Shown here in pieces: positions 1 through 8,483 of a stretch of DNA of 64,000 nt (position 1 is the stretch's first letter; every line of letters begins with the position of its first letter). The translations under genes and the position numbers were made by a program. The stretch spans positions 1,550,001 to 1,614,000 of the forward strand of contig NZ_CP073714.1 in the NCBI RefSeq assembly GCF_023101145.1, in the 5' to 3' direction. Origin of the DNA: Paenibacillus pabuli (GTDB taxonomy: Bacteria; Bacillota; Bacilli; Paenibacillales; Paenibacillaceae). The notes beneath the pieces were generated by a model, which was not told the DNA's origin, ran no database searches, and saw nothing but the letters and a program-made list of their open reading frames with translations.

Positions 1-1
1 C

Positions 2-1552
2 CCTGCTCCAGCAGAAGGCAGCGAGCCTCCGGCAGAAGTGGCAGCACAGGATACGATGATTATGGGACGCGGCGGAGATTCCGTGGCGCTGGACCCGGCA
101 ATCGTTACAGATGGGGAGTCGCTGAAAATTGGCCATCAGGTATTCGACTCATTGCTGGACTACAAGGAAGGTGGAACCGAGGTTGTTCCGGGACTGGCTG
201 AGAGCTGGGAGATTTCGGCGGATGGACTCAAGTATGACTTCAAGTTGAAGTCCGGCGTGAAATTCCACGATGGTACTGACTTCAATGCAGAGGCTGTGGT
301 GTTTAACTTCAACCGATGGAGTGATCCGGCCAGTGAATATAAATTTGAAGGAGATTCCTTCGACTATTATGACTCCATGTTTGGTCCGGAAGACGGTCGC
401 GTAATCAAGGAAGTGAAGGCGATTGACGAGACAACGGTCGAGTTCACCCTGAACCAGCCACAAGCGCCTTTCCTGCAAAACATAGCGATGACGCCATTCG
501 GCATTGCAAGCCCGACCGCAATTCAGGAGAAAAAGGAAAATTTCAAGAGCGAGCCCGTAGGTACAGGCCCATTTGTATTCAAAGAGTGGAAGCGTAATGA
601 CTCCATCACCCTGGAGAAGAATCCGAATTATTGGAAAGAGGGACTGCCGAAGCTGAACAAAGTGATTGTGCGCTCCATTCCGGATAACACGGCTCGCTTC
701 AATGCGCTGCAAAACGGCGAGATTGATATCATGGAAGACCTGAACCCGGATGATCTGTCCATCCTTGAGGGCAATAGCGAGCTGCAAAAAATAGAGCGTC
801 CACCATTTAATGTGTCATATATTGGTTTCAACTTTAAGAAAAAACCGTTTGATAACGTGAAAGTAAGACAAGCCCTTAACCATGCGGTGAACAAACAGGG
901 CATTATTGATGCTTTCTTTGCCGGACAAGCCCAACCAGCGGTCAACCCGATGCCGCCAACGCTTTGGGGGTATAACGACAGTATTGAGGACTACCCATAT
1001 GATCTGGAAAAAGCAAAAGCATTACTGGCCGAAGCCGGCTATCCTGACGGATTGCCTGACCCGGTAACGTTCTATGCCATGCCGGTATCCCGACCGTATA
1101 TGCCTGACGGCAAGAAGGTAGCCGAAGCGATCCAGGCCGATTTCGAGAAAATCGGAGTAACTGTCAACATTGAATCACCAGAGTGGGCGACCTACTTGGA
1201 TGATGCCAAAGCCGGGGAGAAAGACGACATTTACATGCTCGGCTGGACTGGTGATAACGGTGACCCGGATAACTTCCTGTACACGCTGCTCGATAAGGAT
1301 GCCATCCCTGGCAACAACCGCAGCTTCTATGTAAACGAAGAATTGCATACGCTGCTCACGAGTGCGCAGAAAGAAACGGATCAGGACAAACGTGCGGAAT
1401 TGTACAAGCAGGCGCAAGTGATTATTAAGGAAGATGCGCCGTGGATTCCACTGGTGCACACCACACCTATTTTGGCGGGGAAAGCGAACCTGAAAGATTT
1501 TGTACCGTCCCCACTGGGCACGGAATCCTATGCCAATGCTTATTTTGAGTAA
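2..1552 (+). CDS. Peptide/nickel-type ABC transporter substrate-binding protein (5' end outside window)
   Basis: Extracytoplasmic solute-binding lipoprotein of the DppA/OppA family (SBP_bac_5), which captures oligopeptides or similar ligands for the permeases downstream. The reading frame is open from base 2, so the signal peptide and lipobox lie upstream of the window. The first visible residues, rich in Pro, Ala and Glu, look like the linker after a lipidated cysteine. Family features follow: GGDSVALDPAIVTDGES near the mature N terminus, the ESWEISADGLKYDFKLKSGVKFHDG core motif region around 195-285, and GTGPFVFKEW near 560-590. The C terminus is complete, ending TAA at 1552. The GTG at 38 is internal and not the true start. 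Ligand specificity cannot be read from the sequence. The family call is secure. Confidence 0.93.
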   Translation, partial: PAPAEGSEPPAEVAAQDTMIMGRGGDSVALDPAIVTDGESLKIGHQVFDSLLDYKEGGTEVVPGLAESWEISADGLKYDFKLKSGVKFHDGTDFNAEAVVFNFNRWSDPASEYKFEGDSFDYYDSMFGPEDGRVIKEVKAIDETTVEFTLNQPQAPFLQNIAMTPFGIASPTAIQEKKENFKSEPVGTGPFVFKEWKRNDSITLEKNPNYWKEGLPKLNKVIVRSIPDNTARFNALQNGEIDIMEDLNPDDLSILEGNSELQKIERPPFNVSYIGFNFKKKPFDNVKVRQALNHAVNKQGIIDAFFAGQAQPAVNPMPPTLWGYNDSIEDYPYDLEKAKALLAEAGYPDGLPDPVTFYAMPVSRPYMPDGKKVAEAIQADFEKIGVTVNIESPEWATYLDDAKAGEKDDIYMLGWTGDNGDPDNFLYTLLDKDAIPGNNRSFYVNEELHTLLTSAQKETDQDKRAELYKQAQVIIKEDAPWIPLVHTTPILAGKANLKDFVPSPLGTESYANAYFE

Positions 1553-1600
1553 ATTGTATACAAGCTGAAATGATTATTATCAGGACTCATTAGTTACAAA

Positions 1601-1682
1601 GCGCTGGCGTACACGCAATGCTTGGCAGAACCCACATCAGGATGTAACGATCCAAAGCATGCATGTTTGCCAGCGTTTTTAT
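1601..1682 (+). terminator. Hairpin plus T-run between binding-protein and permease genes
   Basis: The arms CGCTGGC (1602-1608) and GCCAGCG (1669-1675) are followed by TTTTT. An inner imperfect pair (GCAATGCTTGG with CCAAAGCATGC) extends the stem. It sits inside the presumed transporter operon. By inference it is a partial terminator, or an mRNA-stabilising hairpin, that makes the binding protein more abundant than the permeases. Confidence 0.55.
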
Positions 1683-1706
1683 ATGTTAAAGGCAGGTGAA
1701 TGAGGA

Positions 1707-2711
1707 GTGAACAGTTACATCGTCAAACGTGTACTTGTGTTACTGCCCGTGCTGCTGGGCATGACCTTGATCGTCTTTTCCATTATCCACGCCATTCCGG
1801 GTGATCCGGCAGAGACCATACTCGGGCAAAAGGCTACCGAACAATCCAAGCAAGCGCTGCGTGACCAGCTCGGTCTTGACAAACCATGGTTTCAACAATA
1901 TTTCGCTTATTTGGGCGATCTGTTTAAGGGAGATCTGGGCACATCCATCCGTACCAAGGTCCCCATTGCCCAGGAAATTGTGCCCTATCTGACGGCAACC
2001 CTCGAATTAACGATGGCGAGTATGCTATTTGCGATCATCATTGGTGTGAATGCTGGAATCGTCAGTGCGTGGAAACATAACTCGTGGTTTGATTACTGCT
2101 GCATGGTCATTGCTTTGGTGGGTGTATCGATGCCAATCTTCTGGCTTGGATTGATGGAACAGTGGCTGTTTGCAAATAAACTGCACTGGCTGCCGTCCAT
2201 CGGCAGGATGAATGCGCGTGATCCGATTGAAGCCATTACAGGCTTGTATGTGTTGGATACGATGATTGCCGGACGCTGGGATCAGCTGTGGACAGTAACA
2301 AAACATTTGCTGCTGCCAAGTATTGCACTCGGAACAATTCCGATGGCCGTTATTGCTCGGATGACGCGTTCCAGTATGCTCGAAGTAATGAGTTCGGATT
2401 ATATCCGTACCGCGAAGGCAAAGGGACTTGGCCCGTTTTTCGTTGTATATGGACATGCGCTGAAAAATGCGTTTATTCCCGTGCTCACCGTCATTGGCAT
2501 ACAGACCGGATCTTTGCTGGGGGGAGCCGTACTGACTGAAACGATCTTTGCCTGGCCCGGTGTCGGTCGCTATATATATGAAGCAATTAGTTCGCGGGAC
2601 TATCCGGTGATTCAGAGCGGCATTCTGATCGTGGCATTTTTCTTCGTAGTGATCAACCTGATTGTGGACTTGCTGTACGCCGTATTCGATCCTCGGATTA
2701 GTTATAAGTAG
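1707..2711 (+). CDS. ABC transporter permease, DppB/OppB type
   Basis: Inner-membrane subunit of a peptide/nickel-type ABC importer, 334 aa, close to the usual DppB length. It begins with the typical DppB N terminus (VKRVLVLLPVLLGMTLIVF) forming TM1. A periplasmic loop follows with PGDPAE and DQLGLDKPWFQQY, then the binding-protein-dependent permease domain with five more helices. The EAA loop that docks the ATPase is visible at about residues 222-245 (MTRSSMLEVMSSDYIRTAKAKG). The start is GTG at 1707, with GGCAGGTG (1691-1698) as ribosome binding site. It lies between the binding protein and the DppC-type partner. No ATPase gene follows, so dppD/dppF equivalents must be upstream of the window or elsewhere. 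Confidence 0.93.
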   Translation: MNSYIVKRVLVLLPVLLGMTLIVFSIIHAIPGDPAETILGQKATEQSKQALRDQLGLDKPWFQQYFAYLGDLFKGDLGTSIRTKVPIAQEIVPYLTATLELTMASMLFAIIIGVNAGIVSAWKHNSWFDYCCMVIALVGVSMPIFWLGLMEQWLFANKLHWLPSIGRMNARDPIEAITGLYVLDTMIAGRWDQLWTVTKHLLLPSIALGTIPMAVIARMTRSSMLEVMSSDYIRTAKAKGLGPFFVVYGHALKNAFIPVLTVIGIQTGSLLGGAVLTETIFAWPGVGRYIYEAISSRDYPVIQSGILIVAFFFVVINLIVDLLYAVFDPRISYK

Positions 2712-2748
2712 GAAATTCATCACCACGACACGAAGAGTGCAGAAGCAA

Positions 2749-2801
2749 TCTGTAGAAGCAAAGCTAAAAGCTTTCTGAAAGAAAGCTACATCGGAAGATG
2801 G
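2749..2801 (+). repeat. Degenerate copy of a dispersed stem-loop repeat
   Basis: This stretch starts TCTGTAGAAGCAAAGC and ends ATCGGAAGA. It contains a small hairpin, AGCTTTC...GAAAGCT. The same boundary words flank a much better stem-loop at 4532-4629. The copy lies in the dppB-dppC gap. Family membership rests only on comparison of these two copies. Confidence 0.5.
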
Positions 2802-2879
2802 TACTGCAATCGTAGTGCTTGAGTGTAATAGAACTCCTTGATCTTGTATTTCATTCATATCCAAGAAGGGAGACGCCGC

Positions 2880-3779
2880 ATGGCCAAATTATCGACCAAT
2901 ACCGGAGCATCCATGGACGCCGCGTCGGCACCTGCATCAGGTCCATGGCGGGAAGCGTGGAGAACGTTTCGGAAAAATAGGCTTGCGCTGGCAGGCTTGA
3001 TCATTATCGTTTTTTTTATCCTGCTGGCCTTTGCTGCCCCGTACATTGCCCCATATGATTACAAAGAGCAGGTACTCACAGATCGTCTGCAAGCCCCTTC
3101 GGCAGAGCATTGGTTTGGTACCGATGATCTGGGGCGTGACGTTTTCTCCAGAGTGCTGCACGGAGCGCGTATTTCATTGTGGGTTGGCTTCTTTTCTGTT
3201 ATTGGCTCTATTATTGCGGGCGCATTGCTCGGTCTGATTGCCGGCTTTTATGGAAAATGGACAGACATGCTCATATCACGTTTGTTCGATATCCTGCTCG
3301 CTTTCCCGGCTATCCTGTTAGCAATCGCCATTGTGGCGATTCTCGGTCCGTCTTTGCAAAATGCACTGCTCGCGATCGCGATCGTGAACATCCCGACCTA
3401 CGGACGACTGGTGCGTTCCAGGGTACTTAGCTTGAGACAGGAGGAATTCATAACATCGGCACGTACGCTGGGGGCTGGCAATATGCGCATTCTGTTCCGG
3501 CACATCTTGCCCAATAGCCTTACCCCGCTTATTGTACAAGGCACACTCGGGATTGGAACAGCGATTATTGAAGCGGCTGCGCTTGGATTCCTCGGCATGG
3601 GGGCACAACCACCCGACCCGGAATGGGGCAAAATGCTGTCGGATTCCCGCCAGTTTCTGCAAAAAGCACCGTGGACGCTTATTTTCCCCGGACTTTCCAT
3701 CATGTTCACTGTGCTTGGTTTCAACTTGCTCGGGGACGGCCTGCGCGATACTTTGGATCCAAAGATGGCGAAAAAGTAG
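2880..3779 (+). CDS. ABC transporter permease, DppC/OppC type
   Basis: Second membrane subunit of the peptide-type importer, 299 aa. An N-terminal OppC_N segment (WREAWRTFRKNRLALAGLIII) leads into TM1. Next come APYDYKEQ and the periplasmic signature HWFGTDDLGRDVFSRVLHGAR, diagnostic of DppC. The permease domain carries the EAA loop RLVRSRVLSLRQEEFITSAR. The chosen start is ATG 2880, preceded by AAGAAGGGAGA. An in-frame TTG at 2838 would add 14 residues but has no ribosome binding site. Its pairing with the DppB-type gene is clear. The transported substrate is unknown. Confidence 0.93.
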   Translation: MAKLSTNTGASMDAASAPASGPWREAWRTFRKNRLALAGLIIIVFFILLAFAAPYIAPYDYKEQVLTDRLQAPSAEHWFGTDDLGRDVFSRVLHGARISLWVGFFSVIGSIIAGALLGLIAGFYGKWTDMLISRLFDILLAFPAILLAIAIVAILGPSLQNALLAIAIVNIPTYGRLVRSRVLSLRQEEFITSARTLGAGNMRILFRHILPNSLTPLIVQGTLGIGTAIIEAAALGFLGMGAQPPDPEWGKMLSDSRQFLQKAPWTLIFPGLSIMFTVLGFNLLGDGLRDTLDPKMAKK

Positions 3780-3816
3780 AGTTTGCATCTTTGATTGCTT
3801 TTCTGGTGGCATTTCT

Positions 3817-3852
3817 AGTTGCTACACCAGTTGCTACACTAGTTGCAACCCG
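3817..3852. repeat. Three tandem 12-bp units
   Basis: Three head-to-tail copies of AGTTGCTACACC or close variants (3817-3828, 3829-3840, 3841-3852, the last diverged) lie just after the dppC-type gene. This is a local slippage-type repeat with no evident function. Confidence 0.7.
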
Positions 3853-3890
3853 TTGTATCATTAACTAAGTCACCGACGCTGATCCAAATC

Positions 3891-4034
3891 TAACGAACCT
3901 AGGAAGCCTTATTTCGCGAGTTGCTGCCACTTTCTCAGTCTAACGAATCACACACACGCTATTTTCCGAAAAACCTGCGCAAAGACTCGAAAGGTCGGCT
4001 AAAGATAGAAATAGCGTGCCTACGATTCGTTAGA
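3891..4034. repeat. TAACGAA inverted-repeat element
   Basis: The arms 3939-3966 (starting TCTAACGAATC) and 4008-4034 (ending GATTCGTTAGA) are reverse complements over about 27 bp, with mismatches only in the middle. They share an inner ACGCTATTT block. A further TAACGAA lies at 3891. The same TAACGAA...TTCGTTA pairing recurs at 51910-51947, which suggests a dispersed REP-like family. No coding potential is seen. Confidence 0.6.
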
Positions 4035-4127
4035 TTGCGAAAACATCCTAAAAAGACCAATTAACGTCTGTGAGGTTCTTTAGCTTGTGACTTACTACTA
4101 CTTCAACAAACTCATTGCCATCTGCCT

Positions 4128-4165
4128 CCAAGCCGGTTCGAACTTTGGTTCGGGGCGGCTTTTGT
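4128..4165 (+). terminator. Probable terminator of the dipeptide-type operon
   Basis: AAGCCG (4130-4135) pairs with CGGCTTTT after a loop that itself contains GTTCGAAC/GTTCGG pairing. It is followed by a short T-run. Modest stem quality and the distance of about 350 bp from the last gene make this tentative. Confidence 0.45.
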
Positions 4166-4253
4166 ATTGCCTGATGTATTGAGCTAGAATAGGTAGAGAT
4201 GTGCAAAACTTGAAGTGTCATTCGATCATTTTGTTAAAATAACCGCTTTCGTA

Positions 4254-4283
4254 TTGACACCCAATTTTCCCATATGTTATATA
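4254..4283 (+). promoter_or_regulatory. Sigma-A type promoter upstream of CIRCE
   Basis: A consensus -35 TTGACA (4254-4259) is followed by TTATAT at 17 bp or TATATA at 18 bp spacing. It lies directly before the CIRCE operator and points toward htpG, whose start codon is about 550 bp further on. Confidence 0.7.
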
Positions 4284-4294
4284 AAAGGAAGGGT

Positions 4295-4321
4295 TTAGCA
4301 CTCCGGTCATCAGAGTGCTAA
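4295..4321 (+). promoter_or_regulatory. CIRCE operator (HrcA site), perfect match
   Basis: TTAGCACTC - N9 - GAGTGCTAA at 4295-4303 and 4313-4321 matches the CIRCE consensus without mismatch. CIRCE is bound by the HrcA repressor and normally precedes groESL or hrcA-dnaK. Here the next gene on the strand is htpG. The site lies just downstream of the -10 element, the usual position for repression. Confidence 0.92.
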
Positions 4322-4832
4322 CAAATGATGTTTTTACTACACGACTACATATGGAATGATTGTGTTTTGAATATGGATGAAGTTAATCCTGAATAGGACA
4401 TGCGAGTGGAATGAGCTGGAAAAGGCCTGGCACGCGAAAGATTGATCAATAGATTTTCAATTGATTACAGATCTCAATGTTTAAAATCAGTTGGTGAATG
4501 GTGCGGCAATAGTGAAGGGAACGAAATCGATTCTGTAGAAGCGAAGCGTTCGCCTTTATCCCCTAATTTCACCCTTTGTAGAAGAGGATTAAGGAAATTA
4601 GGGGATAACAGCGATCGGAAGAACGATTCGTAACCGGAACGGCTAGACCGCAGAAAATTATGTTAACTTATTTTAAATGAGCAATAGAGTGAATCAAAAT
4701 AATCTGGGGATCAAAGCGATTGAAGGCTTTTCTAGCAACGTAACATTCCGCATGGGAGTGTTCAAAGGTTTGCTTTCCATATTCAACCTAACCTAATCAT
4801 TCTATTTCCAAATTGAAAGGAGACACCCATTC
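4322..4832 (+). other. Long htpG leader (about 510 nt), no convincing gene
   Basis: The stretch between CIRCE and the htpG start holds a stem-loop repeat (4532-4629). A 63-codon frame at 4442-4633 is explained by that repeat and has no ribosome binding site. If the CIRCE promoter drives htpG, this is its untranslated leader. No second strong promoter was found closer to htpG. Confidence 0.5.
4532..4629. repeat. Dispersed stem-loop repeat with 15-bp perfect arms
   Basis: The arms TTATCCCCTAATTTC (4556-4570) and GAAATTAGGGGATAA (4594-4608) are perfect reverse complements around a 23-nt loop. They are flanked by TCTGTAGAAGCGAAGC on the left and GATCGGAAGAACG on the right. A degenerate copy with the same flanks lies at 2749-2801. 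There is no transposase and no obvious target duplication. It may be a MITE- or REP-like element inserted in the htpG leader. Confidence 0.7.
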
Positions 4833-6713
4833 ATGGCTAAAAAAGAATTTCAGGCTGAATCCAAACGCTTGCTGGATATGATGATCAACTCCATTTACAC
4901 CCAAAGAGAAATCTTTTTGAGAGAACTGATCTCCAACTCCAGCGACGCCATTGACAAAATATATTACAAAGCACTCACGGACGACACACTCGTTTTCAAC
5001 AAAGAGGACTACTACATCAAGCTCACGATCGACAAAGAGAATCGTACGCTTACACTGACCGATACAGGAATCGGGATGACCCAGGAAGAGCTGGAGAACA
5101 ATCTGGGGGTTATTGCGAAGAGTGGCTCGCTGGCGTTCAAGAAAGAGAATGAAGCCAAAGACGGCCACAACATCATTGGACAATTCGGGGTTGGTTTCTA
5201 CTCGGCATTTATGGTGGCGGACAAACTGACGGTAACGAGTAAAACGCTGGGCAGCGACGAAGCATGGAAATGGGAATCCGAAGGCGCGGATGGGTACACG
5301 ATCTCTCCAGCCGAGAAAGATTTCGTGGGTACGGAAATCGTCCTGACGATCAAACAAAATACCGAAGAAGATTCGTATGACGAATTTTTGGAAGAGTACC
5401 GCCTGAGATCCATCATCAAGAAATACTCTGACTTCATTCGCTACCCAATCAAGATGGATGTGACAGGTCAGCGTCCTAAGGAAGGTACAGAGAACGAGTT
5501 CGAAGAATACAAAGAAGAGCAAACCGTGAACAGCATGGTGCCGATCTGGCGCAAAAATAAAAGCGAATTGACCGAAGAAGACTACAACAACTTCTATATG
5601 GAAAAACGCTACGGTTTTGACAAACCGCTCAAACATCTGCACATCAGCGCGGATGGCGCAGTGGTATATAATGCAATCCTGTTTATCCCGGAGAACACAC
5701 CGTTTGATTATTATACAAAAGAGTATGAAAAAGGCCTCGAACTGTACTCTAACGGTGTATTAATTATGGACAAATGCGGCGATCTGCTGCCAGATTACTT
5801 CGGATTTGTAAAAGGTATGGTCGATTCGGAAGACCTGTCCCTGAACATCTCCCGTGAAATGCTGCAGCATGACCGTCAGCTGAGCCTGATCGCGAAAAAT
5901 ATCAAGAACAAAATCAAGAGCCAACTGCAAAGCCTGCTCAAAGACGAGCGTGAGAACTACGAGAAGTTCTACCAAGCGTTTGGCCGTCAGCTGAAGTATG
6001 GCGTATACAGCGATTATGGTGTGAACAAAGATACCCTGCAGGATCTGCTCTTGTTCTCTTCTTCCAAAGAGAAGAAGCTGGTAAGCCTGGACGAGTACGT
6101 TTCCAGAATGCCGGAAGATCAGAAGTACATCTATTACGCGTCCGGTGAATCTATTGAACGGATTGAGAAGCTGCCACAAATCGAGGGTGTACTCGATAAA
6201 GGCTATGAAGTCTTGTACTTCACCGACGACATTGATGAGTTCGCAATCAAAATGATCACGAATTACAAAGAGAAAGAATTCAAGTCCATCTCCAGCGGTG
6301 ACCTGGGTATCGAGGACAGTGCAGACAAAGAAGAAACAGACGCACAGGACAACGACAACAAAGAGTTGTTCGAAGCGATGCAAGCGCAGCTTGGCGGCAA
6401 AGTAAAAGCTGTCAAAGCTTCCAAACGCCTGAGAAGCCACCCGGTATGTTTGTCCACTGAAGGCGAGCTGACGATTGAGATGGAGAAAATCCTGAAAGCT
6501 ATGCCGAACAGCGAAAATGTACAGGCGGATAAAGTGCTGGAAATCAACGTCAATCACGATGTCTTCAAATCCTTGAAAGACGCATTTGCACAGGATAAAG
6601 AAAAGCTGAGCCTATACACAAGCTTGCTATACCATCAAGCATTGCTGATCGAAGGACTTCCAATTCAAGACCCGGTAGAGTTCACCAACGATATCTGCAA
6701 AGTAATGGTGTAA
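4833..6713 (+). CDS. htpG: Molecular chaperone HtpG (Hsp90 family)
   Basis: Cytosolic ATP-dependent chaperone of the Hsp90 family, 626 aa, the usual bacterial length. The N-terminal GHKL ATPase domain shows [14 protein letters not shown] (catalytic Glu and nucleotide-binding Asn), DTGIGM (Asp binding adenine) and [14 protein letters not shown] (the G-rich ATP lid). The middle domain contains the conserved LNISREMLQ motif near residue 338. The C-terminal dimerisation domain is complete but has no MEEVD tail, as normal for bacteria. ATG 4833 follows GAAAGGAGA. In Bacillus subtilis htpG is not an HrcA target, so the upstream CIRCE is unusual. It is monocistronic, with a strong terminator after it. 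Confidence 0.98.
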   Translation: MAKKEFQAESKRLLDMMINSIYTQREIFLRELISNSSDAIDKIYYKALTDDTLVFNKEDYYIKLTIDKENRTLTLTDTGIGMTQEELENNLGVIAKSGSLAFKKENEAKDGHNIIGQFGVGFYSAFMVADKLTVTSKTLGSDEAWKWESEGADGYTISPAEKDFVGTEIVLTIKQNTEEDSYDEFLEEYRLRSIIKKYSDFIRYPIKMDVTGQRPKEGTENEFEEYKEEQTVNSMVPIWRKNKSELTEEDYNNFYMEKRYGFDKPLKHLHISADGAVVYNAILFIPENTPFDYYTKEYEKGLELYSNGVLIMDKCGDLLPDYFGFVKGMVDSEDLSLNISREMLQHDRQLSLIAKNIKNKIKSQLQSLLKDERENYEKFYQAFGRQLKYGVYSDYGVNKDTLQDLLLFSSSKEKKLVSLDEYVSRMPEDQKYIYYASGESIERIEKLPQIEGVLDKGYEVLYFTDDIDEFAIKMITNYKEKEFKSISSGDLGIEDSADKEETDAQDNDNKELFEAMQAQLGGKVKAVKASKRLRSHPVCLSTEGELTIEMEKILKAMPNSENVQADKVLEINVNHDVFKSLKDAFAQDKEKLSLYTSLLYHQALLIEGLPIQDPVEFTNDICKVMV

Positions 6714-6837
6714 ATACACAATACTACAGTGATATAACGGTAGTAACAAGAAAGCAGGACATTTTACGCAACGGAAGGGTTTAAGGTAATCTTCTGTAAG
6801 TTGTAACGTCCTAAATTTTGCGCGCACCATCTTCACT

Positions 6838-6871
6838 CCGACAGGGTATTTCCGCCCTGTCGGTTTTTTTT
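6838..6871 (+). terminator. Rho-independent terminator of htpG
   Basis: CCGACAGGG (6838-6846) pairs perfectly with CCCTGTCGG (6855-6863), and eight T follow. Confidence 0.92.
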
Positions 6872-6975
6872 ATTGTATCTTACCTATGCGGAGGGGATGT
6901 GAGATAACGAGAAAATCTTTGAAGTAATTTTCAAAAAAAAGAATGAACTATTCTTGCTGAAAAATTACTTTGGCA

Positions 6976-7013
6976 TTGATACAAATCATATGTGGTGATA
7001 CAATTTGTATCAA
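6976..7013 (+). promoter_or_regulatory. Promoter of the orphan Wzy-like gene overlapped by GATACAA operators
   Basis: TTGATA (6976-6981), a 17-bp spacer and TACAAT (6999-7004) form a sigma-A promoter. Both hexamers lie inside copies of one motif. TTGATACAAAT (6976-6986) is an exact inverted repeat of ATTTGTATCAA (7003-7013), and GATACAATTTGTATC (6997-7011) is itself nearly palindromic. The same 15-bp palindrome occurs at the EPS promoter (28513) and at 48537. This implies one repressor with three targets. Confidence 0.75.
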
Positions 7014-7038
7014 ATGCAATATGGAGAGGTGAAAATAT

Positions 7039-8373
7039 ATTAAATTATTATACGCACCTAAGCCTTTTGATAATTATTTTAAAATATGGGCCATTGTTTT
7101 ACCTATAAATTCTTGGGTTTTAATGCCTTCAAATCCAGGAACAACGCCGGGACTACTTTTATCCTTATTGTCAGTTGTTTTTGTACTTTTATTTGCCATT
7201 AGTCTAAAATTCAAAAATAATACGGAAGTTAAACAGGTAACAAATTATTTTTATAGAGATATAATTATTTTCGTTTACGTGTTAACGCTATTTAACGGTT
7301 TAGCACAATTAACTGTTTTATTCGAAATGAATGGAGGATATGACTACAATTTTGTGCACAATGTTATATTAGTTAACGAAAATGGGCATGTTTTTTTAAG
7401 ATCTAGCCTATTTACTCAATCCATATATCTTATTGCTGCTTCAATAATTTGCTTTTATACTAAGTACTTTTACAAGAAGGAATGGAATAAGTTCATATTC
7501 ATAGGTACTTCTATATTTCTTATTTATGGATTTTACGAATGGATTTATTATTTACTATTTGGAACAACTGGAGATTTTTTGAGTAACAGAGTTTTTGCTT
7601 TAGATATTAACGGTGATCCTAGACTAGGGAGCATGAGTCAGAGAACGGATGCTTTTGGAATAGATACACTTCGAATGAAGAGTCTAACTGGAGAACCAAG
7701 CGCTTTCGCACTTACTGTATTACCTCTCTGGGTATTTGCAATACATTTACGCAAACCTTTATTCCACATTCCCATGCTAATAGCATTAATTTTATCTACC
7801 TCTTCAACCGCATTTTTAGGAATATTAATTTATTTCGTGTATAGAGTTTTGCATTACCATTTAAGAGATAGGTATTGTCAAATACTCCTATATTTCTCCA
7901 CAATTTTAGTTATTCTAAATTATAAAAAGGTTACCTCTGTTCTTGAATTCTTACTATTTAATAAGATTGATTCCCACTCTGGGAATCAAAGATCCTCTTC
8001 AATGTTCACACATCTGGAATACTTTTCCCATATGCCATTTTTCAATAAGTTGTTCGGGGTTGGATTTGGATATGTTCGCTCTACCGATTTTTTCTCTACA
8101 TTGTTGGTTAATAGCGGTATTATTGGATTTATTTTTTTTAGTATATTTTTCTTATATCCAATGTTTAAATTAAAGAAAAACTATTTTAATGATGGTCTTA
8201 AAATTTCTTTACTAATCATTTATGTATCCTTAATGATATCTGTCCCGGAGTTTTCCTACTTGACCACATGGTTATTTTTGGGGATAAGTTACAATCAGCT
8301 AGCGAGAGAAAAAAAATCAACGATTTTCCCTAACTTAAATCCCGTAAAATTTCAATCATCAAAAGTAATATGA
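7039..8373 (+). CDS. Orphan Wzy-like O-antigen/EPS polymerase membrane protein, probable ATT start
   Basis: Polytopic membrane protein, 444 aa from the proposed start, with about ten to eleven hydrophobic helices. It has the look of Wzy/O-antigen ligase family proteins: a large soluble loop after mid-length, LTGEPSAFALTVLPLW near residue 220, and a late VNSGIIGFIFF helix. An ATG at 7123 has no ribosome binding site and would cut into the first helix. The frame continues upstream to ATT 7039, seven bases after GGAGAGGTG (7023-7031). That restores a natural N terminus, MKLLYAPKPFDNYFKIW. Base composition is markedly AT-richer than both neighbours, which suggests acquisition by transfer. The gene is isolated between htpG and dgt, with its own promoter, operator and terminator. 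The polymerase role is inferred from topology. Confidence 0.72.
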   Translation: MKLLYAPKPFDNYFKIWAIVLPINSWVLMPSNPGTTPGLLLSLLSVVFVLLFAISLKFKNNTEVKQVTNYFYRDIIIFVYVLTLFNGLAQLTVLFEMNGGYDYNFVHNVILVNENGHVFLRSSLFTQSIYLIAASIICFYTKYFYKKEWNKFIFIGTSIFLIYGFYEWIYYLLFGTTGDFLSNRVFALDINGDPRLGSMSQRTDAFGIDTLRMKSLTGEPSAFALTVLPLWVFAIHLRKPLFHIPMLIALILSTSSTAFLGILIYFVYRVLHYHLRDRYCQILLYFSTILVILNYKKVTSVLEFLLFNKIDSHSGNQRSSSMFTHLEYFSHMPFFNKLFGVGFGYVRSTDFFSTLLVNSGIIGFIFFSIFFLYPMFKLKKNYFNDGLKISLLIIYVSLMISVPEFSYLTTWLFLGISYNQLAREKKSTIFPNLNPVKFQSSKVI

Positions 8374-8397
8374 GTATATCAAGACTTAGAATTGAAT

Positions 8398-8455
8398 GTT
8401 CGGTAAAGTAGATTTTTCTCATTCTTTGGGAAATACTTTACCGAACTTTTTTTTT
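8398..8455 (+). terminator. Strong terminator after the orphan Wzy-like gene
   Basis: GTTCGGTAAAGTA (8398-8410) and TACTTTACCGAAC (8434-8446) are perfect complements. A run of nine T follows. Confidence 0.9.
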
Positions 8456-8483
8456 AGAATTTAATCAATGGAGTACGTTGTCC

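Noticed and set aside
149..787. 212-codon open frame on the minus strand
   Set aside because: It is antisense to the clearly coding binding-protein gene, has no ribosome binding site and its product has no recognisable features.
2025..2864. 279-codon minus-strand frame
   Set aside because: It is antisense to the DppB-type permease and runs through the intergenic repeat. No family features.
3840..3870. TTGTATCATT downstream of the dppC-type gene as an operator
   Set aside because: It is a single half-site with no promoter hexamers nearby.
4442..4633. 63-codon frame in the htpG leader
   Set aside because: It coincides with the stem-loop repeat and lacks a start site context.
6870..6885. TTGTATC word after the htpG terminator
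   Set aside because: It is only a half-site without the palindromic partner, and not at a promoter.
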